Assembly (NCBI RefSeq): GCF_000428525.1
Contig: NZ_AUAC01000003.1
Span: 496,001-560,000, forward strand
Length of the DNA: 64,000 bases
DNA from: Hellea balneolensis DSM 19091
GTDB taxonomy: Bacteria > Pseudomonadota > Alphaproteobacteria > Caulobacterales > Maricaulaceae
Direction: 5' to 3'
In this document: positions 18,356 through 28,294 of the stretch, one piece after another
Layout of the letters: each line of letters opens with the position of its first letter
How positions within the stretch are numbered: the stretch's first letter is position 1
Notes under the pieces: model-generated
What the model was told of the DNA's origin: nothing
The model's database searches: none
Seen by the model: the letters and a program-made list of their open reading frames with translations, nothing else
Translations under genes and position numbers: made by a program

Positions 18356-20205
18356 TGCCAGAATTTGATGAAGGCATTATCACGCGCCGTACCGCTATGT
18401 TGGGGGCCGGAGGTCTTGGCGTTTTCGGAGTTCTGGCCAGCCGCCTTTATTATCTTCAAGTGGTTAAGGCGGAGGATTACCGAGTTCTATCAGATGATAA
18501 CCGCTTTAACTTCAACATTACCATCCCGTCTCGGGGGCGTATTTTAGATCGGTTTGGAGAAAACCTCGCGGTCAACAGTCAAGACTACCGCGTGGTTATG
18601 GTGCCAGAACAGGTCAAGGACATTGAGGCGACACTTAAGCGTGTTTCAGACGTGATGCCACTTAATGATAAGACTATAAAGCGTATTAAAAAAGATATTC
18701 GGGAACATGCGGGATTTGTGCCCATCCTTATTGATGACCATTTGGATTGGAAAACATTCTCAGCGCTTAATCTGAATATTCCCGATTTGCCGGGCGTCAT
18801 CCCCGAAGTCGGGGAAGGACGATTCTATCCGAATGAAGGTATATTTGCTCATACGCTTGGATATGTCGGACGTGCTGATCCGCGCGATGTACAGAAAGAT
18901 GATGACCCAATGCTGCGGCAACCCACATTCCGTATTGGGAAAACGGGGGTAGAGGCCGCCGCAGACAAGACGCTTCGTGGGGCCGCCGGAAAATTAAAGG
19001 TTGAGGTCAATGCGCTTGGACGTGTGGTTCGGGAATGGCCTGAACCCAAAGACAAAGCCGTGGATGGCAAAGACATTTGGCTGACCATTGATGCAGAGCT
19101 ACAGCGTTATGCTGCAGAGCTTTTCGAAGAGGATAGCGGGGGTATCGCCGTTATCGACGTTATGACGGGGGAGCTGAGAACCTTACTCTCAATGCCAACA
19201 TTTGACGGCAACATGTTTGTCTCAGGCCTCACGCAAGACGATATGAACAAGCTCAATAATGACGAAAAACGCCCGCAATATAATAAAGTTCTAAGCGGTG
19301 GTTACCCTCCAGCCTCAACTTTTAAAATGGCGGTCATGTTGGCAGGTCTTGAGAGTGATCTGATAAATGTTGAAGGAAAGACGGTTTGTACGCAAAAAAT
19401 TCGTGTCGGGAATCGGAACTTTCATTGCTGGAAACGCGGCGGGCACGGGCTTGTCAATATGAGAGACGCGCTCAAGCAATCTTGTGATATATATTTTTAT
19501 GAACTCGGCCAAATTATAGGCATGGACAGAATTGCGCAAATGGGCCGTAAGCTGGGCTTTGGAACGGCCTTTGACGTTGGCATTTCAGGCGTGAAATCGG
19601 GCATTATGCCAGACCCTGCGTGGAAACAAGCCAAGCTAGGTAATGGTTGGCGGACAGGCGACACGTTAAATGCTTCGATTGGGCAAGGCTTTGTTCTGGC
19701 AACGCCGCTACAATTAGCGGTCATGGCTGGACGTCTCGCAAATGGACGCAAAGCCTTGGTGCCCAACCTTTTAATTGGTCAGGATTTGCCTGAAATGGAA
19801 GACCTTGGCATTGATCCAGAGCATATTGCAATCGTTCAAGATGCGATGTGGTCTGTTTGCGAAGAGCCAGGCGGGACAGCTTACCGTGATAATGGAGTCG
19901 GGATAAAGGGCTTTGATATGGCCGGGAAAACCGGAACAGGGCAGGTTCGCGGGATATCAACATCAGAACGTCTGTCTCGCTTGCGGAGAAATGAGGAACT
20001 GCCTTGGAAGCTAAGGGATCACTCCATTTTCGTGGGGTATGCGCCATATACTAACCCTCGCTTTGCCGTGGGCTGTATCGTCGAACATGGCGGATCGGGC
20101 TCTAAGCGGGCAGCGTCAATTGTCAGGTCTGTATTAAACAAAGCCTTAGAGCGCGATGGTGTAAAACCTGTCACAGAAGCTAAAACAGGGGAGCAATCCC
20201 TTTGA
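18355..20205 (+). CDS. mrdA: Penicillin-binding protein 2 (elongasome transpeptidase)
   Basis: PBP2 cross-links new peptidoglycan during elongation. The 616-residue protein has a membrane helix near residues 17-35, a pedestal domain and a transpeptidase domain with SxxK at S321-K324 (PPASTFKM), the SCD triad in KQSCDIYFYELG and KTG in GKTGTGQ. It overlaps mreD and rodA by one base. Confidence 0.96.
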   Translation: MPEFDEGIITRRTAMLGAGGLGVFGVLASRLYYLQVVKAEDYRVLSDDNRFNFNITIPSRGRILDRFGENLAVNSQDYRVVMVPEQVKDIEATLKRVSDVMPLNDKTIKRIKKDIREHAGFVPILIDDHLDWKTFSALNLNIPDLPGVIPEVGEGRFYPNEGIFAHTLGYVGRADPRDVQKDDDPMLRQPTFRIGKTGVEAAADKTLRGAAGKLKVEVNALGRVVREWPEPKDKAVDGKDIWLTIDAELQRYAAELFEEDSGGIAVIDVMTGELRTLLSMPTFDGNMFVSGLTQDDMNKLNNDEKRPQYNKVLSGGYPPASTFKMAVMLAGLESDLINVEGKTVCTQKIRVGNRNFHCWKRGGHGLVNMRDALKQSCDIYFYELGQIIGMDRIAQMGRKLGFGTAFDVGISGVKSGIMPDPAWKQAKLGNGWRTGDTLNASIGQGFVLATPLQLAVMAGRLANGRKALVPNLLIGQDLPEMEDLGIDPEHIAIVQDAMWSVCEEPGGTAYRDNGVGIKGFDMAGKTGTGQVRGISTSERLSRLRRNEELPWKLRDHSIFVGYAPYTNPRFAVGCIVEHGGSGSKRAASIVRSVLNKALERDGVKPVTEAKTGEQSL

Positions 20206-21335
20206 TGAATACGCTATCCTCAAAGGCCGGCCTTACAGCAAAGCTTTATGAGATAAATTGGTTATTGGTTGCGCTCGTCACGCTTGTTGGTCTTGTTGGC
20301 GTTGTGATGATTTTTGCGGCCACAGATGGCGTTTGGTCGCGCGGAGCACAGCAGCACCTCATGCGCTTGATTGTGGCCGGGGGCCTGATGATTGGTGTTG
20401 CTATGGTCGATGTGAAGGTCTGGTATACCTTAGCATACCCAGCTTATATCGGCGCTTTGTTATTATTGATTGGCGTTGATGTTATGGGGGTTAGCGTCAA
20501 CGGTTCGCAAAGGTGGCTTGATCTTCAAATCATACGTTTGCAGCCTTCTGAAATTATGAAGCTCGCTATTGTTTTGGCGTTGGCCCGCTATTATCACGAT
20601 TTGCCTAAATGGCGCGTCTCACGGTTTTTCGGACTATTAGGGGCCGCTATTTTAATTTTAATGCCAATGGCATTGATCCTGCGCCAGCCTGATTTAGGAA
20701 CGACTTTACTGGTTGCGGCAACGGGTGTCGCAATTGCCTTTTTGGCCGGCGTGAATTGGCGGGTCATAGGCGGCGCGGCTCTCGCAAGTGCTGTGGCTTT
20801 GCCTCTGTTTTTTCGGTTTGGGTTAAAGGAATATCAGCGCTCGCGCATCCTTACATTTTTAGACCCTACGCGTGACCCGACTGGGGCGAGTTATCATATT
20901 ACTCAGTCTAAAATTGCTTTGGGCAGTGGCGGCGTTTCCGGCAAAGGTTTCATGAACGGCACACAAAGGCAGCTTGAATATGTTCCTGAAAACAGAACCG
21001 ACTTTATCTTTACGGTCATAGGAGAGGAGTTCGGTCTTATCGGTAGCCTTCTGACGATGGGATTATATATGTTGGTCATCGGGCTTTGCATTTGGTTATC
21101 CATGCAATGCAAGCACATATTCTCAAGATTATTGGTCTTGGGGCTTACCACAACCTTCACGCTTTATATCTTTATCAATTTGGGCATGGTGATGGGGCTC
21201 GCGCCTGTTGTCGGCGTGCCCCTGCCTCTGATATCTTATGGTGGCACCGTTATTCTAACGGTCATGACAGGGTTCGGCCTTATTTTATCGGCGCATTTAC
21301 ACCGAAAAAATGAATTGCCGCGCAGCTCTTTCTGA
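20205..21335 (+). CDS. rodA: SEDS peptidoglycan glycosyltransferase RodA
   Basis: RodA polymerises glycan strands with PBP2. The 376-residue protein has about ten membrane helices and the SEDS signatures LDLQIIRLQPSEIMKLA, LRQPDLGTTLL, FVPENRTDFIF-like YVPENRTDFIF and PLPLISYGGT. The ATG at 20205 overlaps the mrdA TGA; a TTG one codon earlier is less likely. It ends the operon. Confidence 0.96.
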   Translation: MNTLSSKAGLTAKLYEINWLLVALVTLVGLVGVVMIFAATDGVWSRGAQQHLMRLIVAGGLMIGVAMVDVKVWYTLAYPAYIGALLLLIGVDVMGVSVNGSQRWLDLQIIRLQPSEIMKLAIVLALARYYHDLPKWRVSRFFGLLGAAILILMPMALILRQPDLGTTLLVAATGVAIAFLAGVNWRVIGGAALASAVALPLFFRFGLKEYQRSRILTFLDPTRDPTGASYHITQSKIALGSGGVSGKGFMNGTQRQLEYVPENRTDFIFTVIGEEFGLIGSLLTMGLYMLVIGLCIWLSMQCKHIFSRLLVLGLTTTFTLYIFINLGMVMGLAPVVGVPLPLISYGGTVILTVMTGFGLILSAHLHRKNELPRSSF

Positions 21336-21452
21336 TAGTTCAACGGATCAAAGTTTTTGGCGCTGAGCAAACTAATCAAAAGCACATCTTGACCCTAGGG
21401 CTGAATGTCTTAACGTGCGGAAAAATTAAAAATAACCTGTAAGGGGGTTCTC

Positions 21453-22910
21453 ATGGCGGCAGCCGGTACAGCACAATGGTCATCAAAATTTGCATTCGTA
21501 ATGGCAGCCGTCGGCTCGTCGGTCGGGCTTGGAAATCTTTGGCGGTTTTCCGCTGAATTAGGGACAAATGGCGGCGCGGCTTTCTTGGTTGTTTATGTCG
21601 CGTGTATCTTCTTTGTCGGCATTCCTGTTCTTATGAGTGAATTCATGATCGGACGTGCGGGACAAGCCTCTAGTGCGGTTGGGTCTCAGAATGATCTCAC
21701 TGTCAGAAGTGGTGTCTCCAAAGGCTGGAGCGGCGGCGCGTGGCTCGGCATGATCGCCTCGTTTTTGATTGTAAGTTTCTACTGCGTGGTCGCAGCTTGG
21801 GTATTGAATTACTTGGTGCGCTTCCTTGGTGATTCCTTTTCAGGCCTACCTGCCACCGATATTGCCGCGAAATTCCCCGCTATGCTTGAAAACCCGACTG
21901 GCAGTGGCAGCATATTAACGGATGTTTGGCCCTACTTCTTTATTTTTGCGGGCCTAACGACATGGCTTGTCGCGCGCGGCGTGAACCGCGGAATTGAGCT
22001 CGCAGCCAAGTTGCTCATGCCACTCTTCTTCATACTTCTTGTGGGGCTTGCACTTTACTCTATCATCAGCGGCATGCCCTCTGGCGGAACAAAAGAAGCA
22101 ATCGGCTTTATGTTTACGCCTGACTTCTCCAAGATATCACCAGAAGTAGCTGTCTCCGCTTTGGGTCAAGCCTGTTTCTCAATTGGTATTGGGAATGCAA
22201 TTATGATTACCTATGGCTCTTATCTGCCGCGTAATGTGAGTATTCCAAAAGCGGCCGTCGGTATTAGTGTTGTTGATACGCTCGTTGCTATAACAGCGGG
22301 TCTCGCAATTTTCCCAATTGTCTTCGCCAATGACCTCGATTTTAGCGCAGGAGCAGGCATCTTCTTCCAGACCCTTCCAACAGCTTTGGCAGAATTCTGG
22401 TATGTCGGAGCCGCCTTCTTCTTTTTAGCCTTCTTCGCAGCGATTACCTCGTCGGTCTCACTACTTGAACCCTCCGTGGCTTACGCAGCTGAAAAATTTA
22501 ACATGTCGAAGAAGAAAGCCGCTTGGATTACAGGCGCTGCGATAACAGTTTTTGGCCTCGGCTCATTATTCTCACCTGCGTTCTTTGACTTCATTGATAC
22601 AGGACTTGCGGGGCCGATTCTCGCGCCGCTCTCAGCCCTCCTGATCGTTCTTTTTACAGGTTGGCGTTTGAGACCAGCCTTTGTAGCCTTGGAGCTGAAC
22701 GGCCCAGGGTTCCACTTAGGGCTTTTTATAATGTTCTTCGTCAAGTGGATTGCTCCTGTCTTTATGGGCCTAGTCTTGATTCTCGGTACGACATCACGGT
22801 TCCTTCCAAAGCTAGGTGAAAAGCTTTCCAGTAATGTTGGGCTTTTCGCTATGTTACTTGTAGCGTATATTTGTCTCGCGACGTTTCATAACGTCACGAA
22901 AAAAGAGTAG
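21453..22910 (+). CDS. Sodium-dependent transporter, SNF/NSS family
   Basis: The 485-residue protein has about eleven to twelve helices and the NSS opening motif SVGLGNLWRFSAELGTNGG, the sodium and substrate site of LeuT-type symporters. It probably takes up an amino acid or amine with Na+. GTAAGGGGG is upstream of the ATG. It stands alone: 117 bases separate it from rodA and 174 from the next gene. Confidence 0.9.
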   Translation: MAAAGTAQWSSKFAFVMAAVGSSVGLGNLWRFSAELGTNGGAAFLVVYVACIFFVGIPVLMSEFMIGRAGQASSAVGSQNDLTVRSGVSKGWSGGAWLGMIASFLIVSFYCVVAAWVLNYLVRFLGDSFSGLPATDIAAKFPAMLENPTGSGSILTDVWPYFFIFAGLTTWLVARGVNRGIELAAKLLMPLFFILLVGLALYSIISGMPSGGTKEAIGFMFTPDFSKISPEVAVSALGQACFSIGIGNAIMITYGSYLPRNVSIPKAAVGISVVDTLVAITAGLAIFPIVFANDLDFSAGAGIFFQTLPTALAEFWYVGAAFFFLAFFAAITSSVSLLEPSVAYAAEKFNMSKKKAAWITGAAITVFGLGSLFSPAFFDFIDTGLAGPILAPLSALLIVLFTGWRLRPAFVALELNGPGFHLGLFIMFFVKWIAPVFMGLVLILGTTSRFLPKLGEKLSSNVGLFAMLLVAYICLATFHNVTKKE

Positions 22911-23084
22911 CTGCATTACAAACTTGTAAAGCGCTATTCACGTCTTGCGAGTGCGAATTGGCTGCCGTAAGCAATCTTTAACGCTATTCGTTCAGACAAT
23001 ATTCAACATGGCATGCTTAAAGAGGCGCATAGATTCTTTGCTTAAGCCATTATGCTTTCGTCAATGAAGTGTGGGATTAGATTT

Positions 23085-23696
23085 ATGGGACTTAGATTGA
23101 CTATTGCACTTACGGCTTGCCTGTCTATGACGGCTTGCGCGACGGTTGACCTTAACGAAGTTGCCCTTCAGTCCAAACCTTCTGCAAGCAAAGCGGTTGA
23201 CATAAATGTTGTGCAGCGTGCGACGGCTAAACTCTATGCGGCTTTTACCAGCCGTGGATTTGTTGACAAAGACAGCCGCAATAAAATGCGTTCTGCCGCG
23301 CGTGTCTTACTTGAAGGGCTTGAAGAAAAAGATGTAACGTCGGAAGCTTCTGTCGGTTACGCGGCCCTCGCGTCTGACAGCCGTATTGTTTTATCAGATA
23401 TCCGCATAGCCTCAACTCATGTTGAGCAAACGACCAAAGCTGCTGAAGTTTATTTAGCTATGGCCCCCGCAGAGAAGAAGCTTCGCAAAGAATTAGTAAG
23501 TCTTGAAAAATCTCTTATCGCGTCCCGCGAAGCGGCAACGATATTTGAAGAGGCTTTAATTAAAACAACAGGCCGGGCTTCTGATACAGAATTTGTATCC
23601 TTCAAAGTCTCAGTGAATGAACTAAGAGATGTCACCAATGCTTTTGGTGACCGTGTTCGCGAGTCGCAAATGCACAAAGCTAACCGCATCAACTAA
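23085..23696 (+). CDS. Putative lipoprotein with helical C-terminal region
   Basis: The product (203 residues from this ATG) begins with a hydrophobic signal ending SMTAC or, from an earlier ATG at 23052, LTAC; both are possible lipoboxes. The remainder is mainly amphipathic helix with many Ala, Glu and Lys. I do not recognise the family. I preferred 23085 because GGGA sits eight bases upstream; 23052 has no ribosome site. It is convergent with the epimerase gene. Confidence 0.6.
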   Translation: MGLRLTIALTACLSMTACATVDLNEVALQSKPSASKAVDINVVQRATAKLYAAFTSRGFVDKDSRNKMRSAARVLLEGLEEKDVTSEASVGYAALASDSRIVLSDIRIASTHVEQTTKAAEVYLAMAPAEKKLRKELVSLEKSLIASREAATIFEEALIKTTGRASDTEFVSFKVSVNELRDVTNAFGDRVRESQMHKANRIN

Positions 23697-23707
23697 AGAC
23701 TCTTAGA

Positions 23708-24733
23708 TTATCCCCAAAGCGCTCGCGATGCCGGGTGAACATAAGCGCCTTCATAAATTATTCCGTCACGTCTATCTTTTGCAAGTAATAGCGCACCATC
23801 CAAGTCAATGTAATCGGCGTAACTTTCTAGCATCATCATAGGGGCCATGGCGAGTGATGTGCCAACCATACATCCCGCCATTATGATAAAGCCCTTCGCC
23901 TTAGCAGCTCTCATCAATTCAAGCCCTTCGGTCAGTCCGCCGCACTTATCAAGTTTCACATTCACAGCGCGATAGCCAGCTTCCCAAAGCCGCTCTAGGT
24001 CTGTGGCGACATGTAAAGACTCATCGGCACAGAAAATTGGCAAAGCTTTGGGCGTATTAGGAATAGAGGCAAAATGGTCTCTGGAGAGTGGCTGTTCGAT
24101 CATAATGACAGGCATGTCTTTCAGAGCCGCTTGAAAGCCCGCTATATCTGAGGGACTTAAGGCTTCATTTGCGTCTATGATAAGCTGGGCATCGGGCCTG
24201 GCCTCCATTACGGCCAAACATGATATAAGACCCTCCGGGCCTCCTATTTTGATTTTTAAGAGAGGATAAGCTTTTGCGTTAAGAGCTGCCTTTTGCATAT
24301 TTCTTGGACTATCTATCGATAATGTGAAAGCGGTCAAACGCGGAAGTGGGGCAGGTAGTCCCAATAGTTGCGAAATGGTGTTTCCGCTTTTCTTTGCTTT
24401 CAAATCCCACAGCGCACAATCAACAGCGTTTCTGGCCGCGCCCGAGGGAAGAAGATTTTGCAGCTCATTTATATTAAGGCCATTTTCAATTTGGGTCTGA
24501 ACGTTTTTAATCTGCGCAACGACACTCTGGGCGCTTTCGCCATATTTCATATAAGGCCGGCATTCACCGCGCCCCATGTGATCATCTTCTTTAATTATAG
24601 TCGTAACTACAGTGATTTCTTTAAGGGAACTCTTGGCAATTCGGAATTCTCCCGCCACGGGCCAATGCTCAATTGCTATTTTTACGTGCCGCAAAGCTAA
24701 TCCTGTCTTGACCAATCGCCGGTAGATACGCAC
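23708..24733 (-). CDS. Dipeptide epimerase (L-Ala-D/L-Glu epimerase type), enolase superfamily
   Basis: This muconate-lactonizing-type enolase-superfamily protein shows the KxK catalytic lysines in LLKIKIGG, the metal ligands in IDANEAL, IEQPL and CADESL, and the second lysine in VNVKLDKCGG. Such enzymes recycle murein dipeptides. The start is uncertain: a GTG at 24733 gives 341 residues, but TTG codons about 7 and 14 codons in have comparable or better ribosome sites and fit the family N-terminus better. Confidence 0.85.
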   Translation of the reverse strand: MRIYRRLVKTGLALRHVKIAIEHWPVAGEFRIAKSSLKEITVVTTIIKEDDHMGRGECRPYMKYGESAQSVVAQIKNVQTQIENGLNINELQNLLPSGAARNAVDCALWDLKAKKSGNTISQLLGLPAPLPRLTAFTLSIDSPRNMQKAALNAKAYPLLKIKIGGPEGLISCLAVMEARPDAQLIIDANEALSPSDIAGFQAALKDMPVIMIEQPLSRDHFASIPNTPKALPIFCADESLHVATDLERLWEAGYRAVNVKLDKCGGLTEGLELMRAAKAKGFIIMAGCMVGTSLAMAPMMMLESYADYIDLDGALLLAKDRRDGIIYEGAYVHPASRALWG

Positions 24734-24742
24734 GTTAGAGGA

Positions 24743-25888
24743 ATGTCGTCAAACAGCAATTCACACCCCCCGGAATATGAGCTGTCCCAATCTGGACGGA
24801 TTATTACCTTCCGCGCGAAAGGGTCTTGGACCTTACGGGATATCGGGCCTATTGACGAAGCTTTGAGTCAAAAGCTGGAGGCTCTGGATTACGACGCGGT
24901 CCATTATGATGTGGCTGATGTAAGTGAACTTGATACGGCAGGGGCTTATATGTTTGCGAGGGCTGTACGAACAGCATCAGGTGAGTGCCATGAGTGGGAG
25001 GTTATTGCCGGAAGCACAGGGCAACGTACACTCGTACAGGCTGCCGCAGATGCTGTTATGGGGCGTCCGCCTGAGCCGACCCGGCAATGGTACGACTCTC
25101 TAACCAATATGGGCCGCGCCTCTGAACGGTTTTTTCTCGAATCCATTGATACAATTGCTTTTATTGGTCAGTTCTTCGTCGTGCTCTTCAAGATGCTGCT
25201 AAGACCAAGGACGATCCGTTGGAAGTCTGTGGTAGCTTTAACTGAAGAAATCGGACTCAACGCCGCGCCGATTGTGATGACGCTTTGTTTTTTTATCGGA
25301 GCCGTGATCGCCTATCTTGGTGCGAACCTGCTCTCCACCTTCGGGGCCTCAGTTTTCATGGTGGATCTGGTTGGCGTCTCTGTCTTGCGTGAATTAGCGC
25401 CGATCATTACAGCCATTCTGATAGCAGGGCGCTCAGACTCAGCCTTTACAGCCCAAATAGGCGCTATGAAAATGCGCCAGGAAATTGACGCTATGACGGT
25501 TCTCGGGTTGGATACATTTGAAGTGTTGGTTGTTCCTAGGGCACTGGCTTGCCTTATATCTCTGCCTATCCTCACATTTTTAGGAATGATGAGCGGTATT
25601 TTTGCGGGTATGCTGATTGCCTGGCTTGGCGGATTGGATATCTCGCCTATTTTATTCTTTGCGCGCTTGAACGAAGTTGTAGAGCTTAAGCAATTTTGGA
25701 TCGGTATGGCGAAAACTCCGTTTTTTGCCATTATCATTGCTCTAATTGGGTGCCGACAAGGCTTAGCTGTTACGGGCAGTGTCGACTCTCTTGGAGCGCG
25801 TACGACAACAAGTGTTGTTCAGGCGATATTTGCGGTTATCGCTGTTGATGCTGTCTTCGCGCTCTTCTTCTTCCAAATGGGTATTTAG
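24743..25888 (+). CDS. mlaE: MlaE-type ABC permease with N-terminal STAS domain
   Basis: The 381-residue protein has an N-terminal STAS-like domain (about 1-110, with VADVSELDTAGAYMFARAV) and a C-terminal MlaE permease (about 125-380) with IGLNAAPIVMTLCFFIGAV and LRELAPIITAILIAGR. In E. coli the STAS protein MlaB is separate; the fusion is common in other Proteobacteria. It starts the four-gene lipid transport operon, one base ahead of mlaF, and is divergent from the epimerase. Confidence 0.93.
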   Translation: MSSNSNSHPPEYELSQSGRIITFRAKGSWTLRDIGPIDEALSQKLEALDYDAVHYDVADVSELDTAGAYMFARAVRTASGECHEWEVIAGSTGQRTLVQAAADAVMGRPPEPTRQWYDSLTNMGRASERFFLESIDTIAFIGQFFVVLFKMLLRPRTIRWKSVVALTEEIGLNAAPIVMTLCFFIGAVIAYLGANLLSTFGASVFMVDLVGVSVLRELAPIITAILIAGRSDSAFTAQIGAMKMRQEIDAMTVLGLDTFEVLVVPRALACLISLPILTFLGMMSGIFAGMLIAWLGGLDISPILFFARLNEVVELKQFWIGMAKTPFFAIIIALIGCRQGLAVTGSVDSLGARTTTSVVQAIFAVIAVDAVFALFFFQMGI

Positions 25889-25889
25889 G

Positions 25890-26678
25890 ATGGCTTTGAA
25901 AATTGATAAGACAGCTTCGCCCATGGAAGCGCGCGGAATTCTCACACAATTCGGATCGAACGTTATTCATGAAGATTTGAATTTTCATCTGCCAAGAGGC
26001 GAAATTGTCGGCCTGGTTGGCGGATCCGGTACGGGTAAATCTGTTCTGATGAACACGCTTTTAGGTCTTAAAGAGCCTGAAGGCGGTATGATCCGCTATT
26101 TCGGCTATGATAGAGAAGAACTGTCTGCAGAGCAAAGATTTGAATTAAATACTCAGATTGGCGTGTTGTTTCAGGGCGGAGCTTTGTTTTCCTCACTTAC
26201 GGTGCGTGAGAATATAATGGTGCCCTTGCGGGAGCATACAGACTTGCCCGTAAAGCTGATGCGTGAATTGGCGGATATGAAGATACATATGGTCGGATTA
26301 CCGCCGCAATCTGCCACGCTTTATCCGTCGGACCTTTCAGGAGGAATGAAAAAACGCGCAGGTCTTGCGCGATCGCTCGCGCTTGACCCAGAGATATTAT
26401 TTCTGGATGAACCAACAGCAGGGCTGGACCCAGTAGGTGCTAATGCGTTTGACGAGCTGATACTGGGTCTGCGAGAAGCCATGGATCTGACTGTTTTATT
26501 GATTACCCATGATTTGGATACGCTTTACACAACGTGTGATAAGGTTGCTGTTCTGGTTGATAAACACATTGCCATTGTGGATAGTCTGCCTAAAGTAATA
26601 GCATATGAGCATCCCTGGGTGCAGGAATATTTTGGTGGGCCGCGCTCTAGAGCAGCTCTCTCAGCAGGAAAGACTTAA
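25890..26678 (+). CDS. mlaF: MlaF-type ABC transporter ATPase
   Basis: This 262-residue ATPase has Walker A GGSGTGKS, the signature LSGGMKKRAGLARSLAL and Walker B ILFLDEPTAGLDP, with the H-loop in LLITHDLD. It powers phospholipid movement by the MlaE permease. I chose the ATG at 25890, one base after the mlaE stop, with the ribosome site inside the end of mlaE. Confidence 0.94.
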   Translation: MALKIDKTASPMEARGILTQFGSNVIHEDLNFHLPRGEIVGLVGGSGTGKSVLMNTLLGLKEPEGGMIRYFGYDREELSAEQRFELNTQIGVLFQGGALFSSLTVRENIMVPLREHTDLPVKLMRELADMKIHMVGLPPQSATLYPSDLSGGMKKRAGLARSLALDPEILFLDEPTAGLDPVGANAFDELILGLREAMDLTVLLITHDLDTLYTTCDKVAVLVDKHIAIVDSLPKVIAYEHPWVQEYFGGPRSRAALSAGKT

Positions 26679-26690
26679 ATCGGGCGAAAG

Positions 26691-27668
26691 ATGGAAAATA
26701 AAGCACATTATGCCTTGATTGGCGCGTTTGTACTGACTGTGCTTTTCGCAGTAATCGGTTTTATTGCCTGGCTGTCTAATGCGCAGCTGGATCAGCGCGT
26801 TGATAAATATGAGGTCTCCTATGTTGGCGGCGTTCAGGGTATGTCTCAAGGAACAGAAGTCAGGTTTAACGGGCTTAAAGTCGGCGAGGTGACCCGTCTG
26901 AGGATTGACCCTAATGATACCAACTCCGTCTTGGTGGATATTGAGGTGGAGCCGGGAACCCCAATCGATACGAAAAGCATCGGGCGGATGGAGCCTCTGG
27001 GCTTGACCGGATTGAACTATATTCAAATCATCCCCGGGGGTGAAGGCTTTCCGCTTATCAAGGATTTACCAGGCAAGGGGCCATACCGCCTTGTTGGGGA
27101 GGCAAGCCGTATTGACGTTCTTTTAGGCGGCGGCGGCAACGTTATCGAAGCGGCGCAGTCTGCCTTGGCGCGCGTAAATACCGTGATGTCTGACCAAGGT
27201 ATCGCGGATTTCCACGATATACTGTCAAATGTGAGTCAGATGACCGGCAATCTTAAAGACCTTGATATAGACGGCGCTCTGGTAGAGCGTACGCTGGCTG
27301 CGATTGAACAGGCCGCTAAAGATGTTTCAGCCGCCGCAAATGCGGTAGATGTCGCGGCAAACGACTTTGATTTGCTTATTAATGAAGACGTGAAATCTGC
27401 TTTATCCCGCGCGGAAGTCTCTATGGCAGAGCTTGATAAAGCTCTAGGCTCCATTGGCACAGCCGCTGATGGAACTGGCGCACTGATCACGGATAGCCGT
27501 GATGCGATAAACAGGCTGTCAAATTCAGGCCTTACTGATCTGGAGGAAACAGTGGATGGGTTACGCCGCCTGATCGTGACATTGGGACGTGTAGCGGATA
27601 GCCTTGAGCGCAGTCCGGCGCAATTTATCGCCGGAGAAGAACGCGAAACAGTAGAGTTACCGCAATGA
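26691..27668 (+). CDS. mlaD: MlaD/MCE-domain substrate-binding protein
   Basis: The 325-residue protein has one N-terminal membrane helix (8-29), one MCE domain (about 38-120, with VQGMSQGTEVRFNGLKVGEV) and a long helical tail. MCE domains form hexameric rings that carry lipids across the periplasm. It is 12 bases after mlaF and overlaps the next lipoprotein gene by four bases. Confidence 0.93.
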   Translation: MENKAHYALIGAFVLTVLFAVIGFIAWLSNAQLDQRVDKYEVSYVGGVQGMSQGTEVRFNGLKVGEVTRLRIDPNDTNSVLVDIEVEPGTPIDTKSIGRMEPLGLTGLNYIQIIPGGEGFPLIKDLPGKGPYRLVGEASRIDVLLGGGGNVIEAAQSALARVNTVMSDQGIADFHDILSNVSQMTGNLKDLDIDGALVERTLAAIEQAAKDVSAAANAVDVAANDFDLLINEDVKSALSRAEVSMAELDKALGSIGTAADGTGALITDSRDAINRLSNSGLTDLEETVDGLRRLIVTLGRVADSLERSPAQFIAGEERETVELPQ

Positions 27669-28294
27669 TCAAGATATCTTTTTTCAAATCTTCATTCGCC
27701 TTATCCATATTTGCATCACTGAGCGCTTGCGTGTCTTTGCTGCCTGAACCTGCTCCTGCAGATAATGTTTACCGTCTCAATGTTGCGCGTGAGCGTGCAC
27801 CACAAGCCGCAAGTGCGAAAGTTATCAGGGTTGATCGCCCAAGCGCCTCAATTGTTTTTGAAACTCAGGATATTATCGTCTCTCCAGATGGCCGCCGCCT
27901 TGCTGTTGCTGGCGGCGCGAAATGGGCTGAGGTCATTCCTGTATTAGTCCAAGAAGCCTTGATCGATGTCATGGGCCAGAGACCAAATTTGGTTGGAGTT
28001 ATCCCGTCTTCGGGCGCGCGCACAAATACGCGCATTCATTTGACGATTAAAAGCTTCGAAGCACGTTTTGACAGAGGTGAGGCGAATGCGCCTCTGGCCG
28101 TCGTGCATTATTCCGTGACACTTTCCAATGCGTCTGACAGAAATTTTATGGGGTCTTTTGATGTGGAGGAAACTGTCCGCGCCGATGCCGCCCGCGTGAC
28201 AGCTATAGTTGATGCGATGGATGAGGCGAATAAAGCCGCCATGAACGCCATCGCAGATTGGCTTCAATTACCCGAAAATCAAAGCCAGAGTTAA
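27665..28294 (+). CDS. ABC-type transport auxiliary lipoprotein (PqiC/DUF330-like)
   Basis: This 209-residue protein has a lipobox LSAC (Cys near residue 22) and the DUF330-type fold, with VYRLN after the signal, IRVDRPSAS, and WAEVIPVLVQEALIDVM. Such proteins pair with MCE transporters at the outer membrane. Its ATGA overlap with mlaD and the operon position support that role. Its stop overlaps the convergent DedA gene by four bases. Confidence 0.85.
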   Translation: MIKISFFKSSFALSIFASLSACVSLLPEPAPADNVYRLNVARERAPQAASAKVIRVDRPSASIVFETQDIIVSPDGRRLAVAGGAKWAEVIPVLVQEALIDVMGQRPNLVGVIPSSGARTNTRIHLTIKSFEARFDRGEANAPLAVVHYSVTLSNASDRNFMGSFDVEETVRADAARVTAIVDAMDEANKAAMNAIADWLQLPENQSQS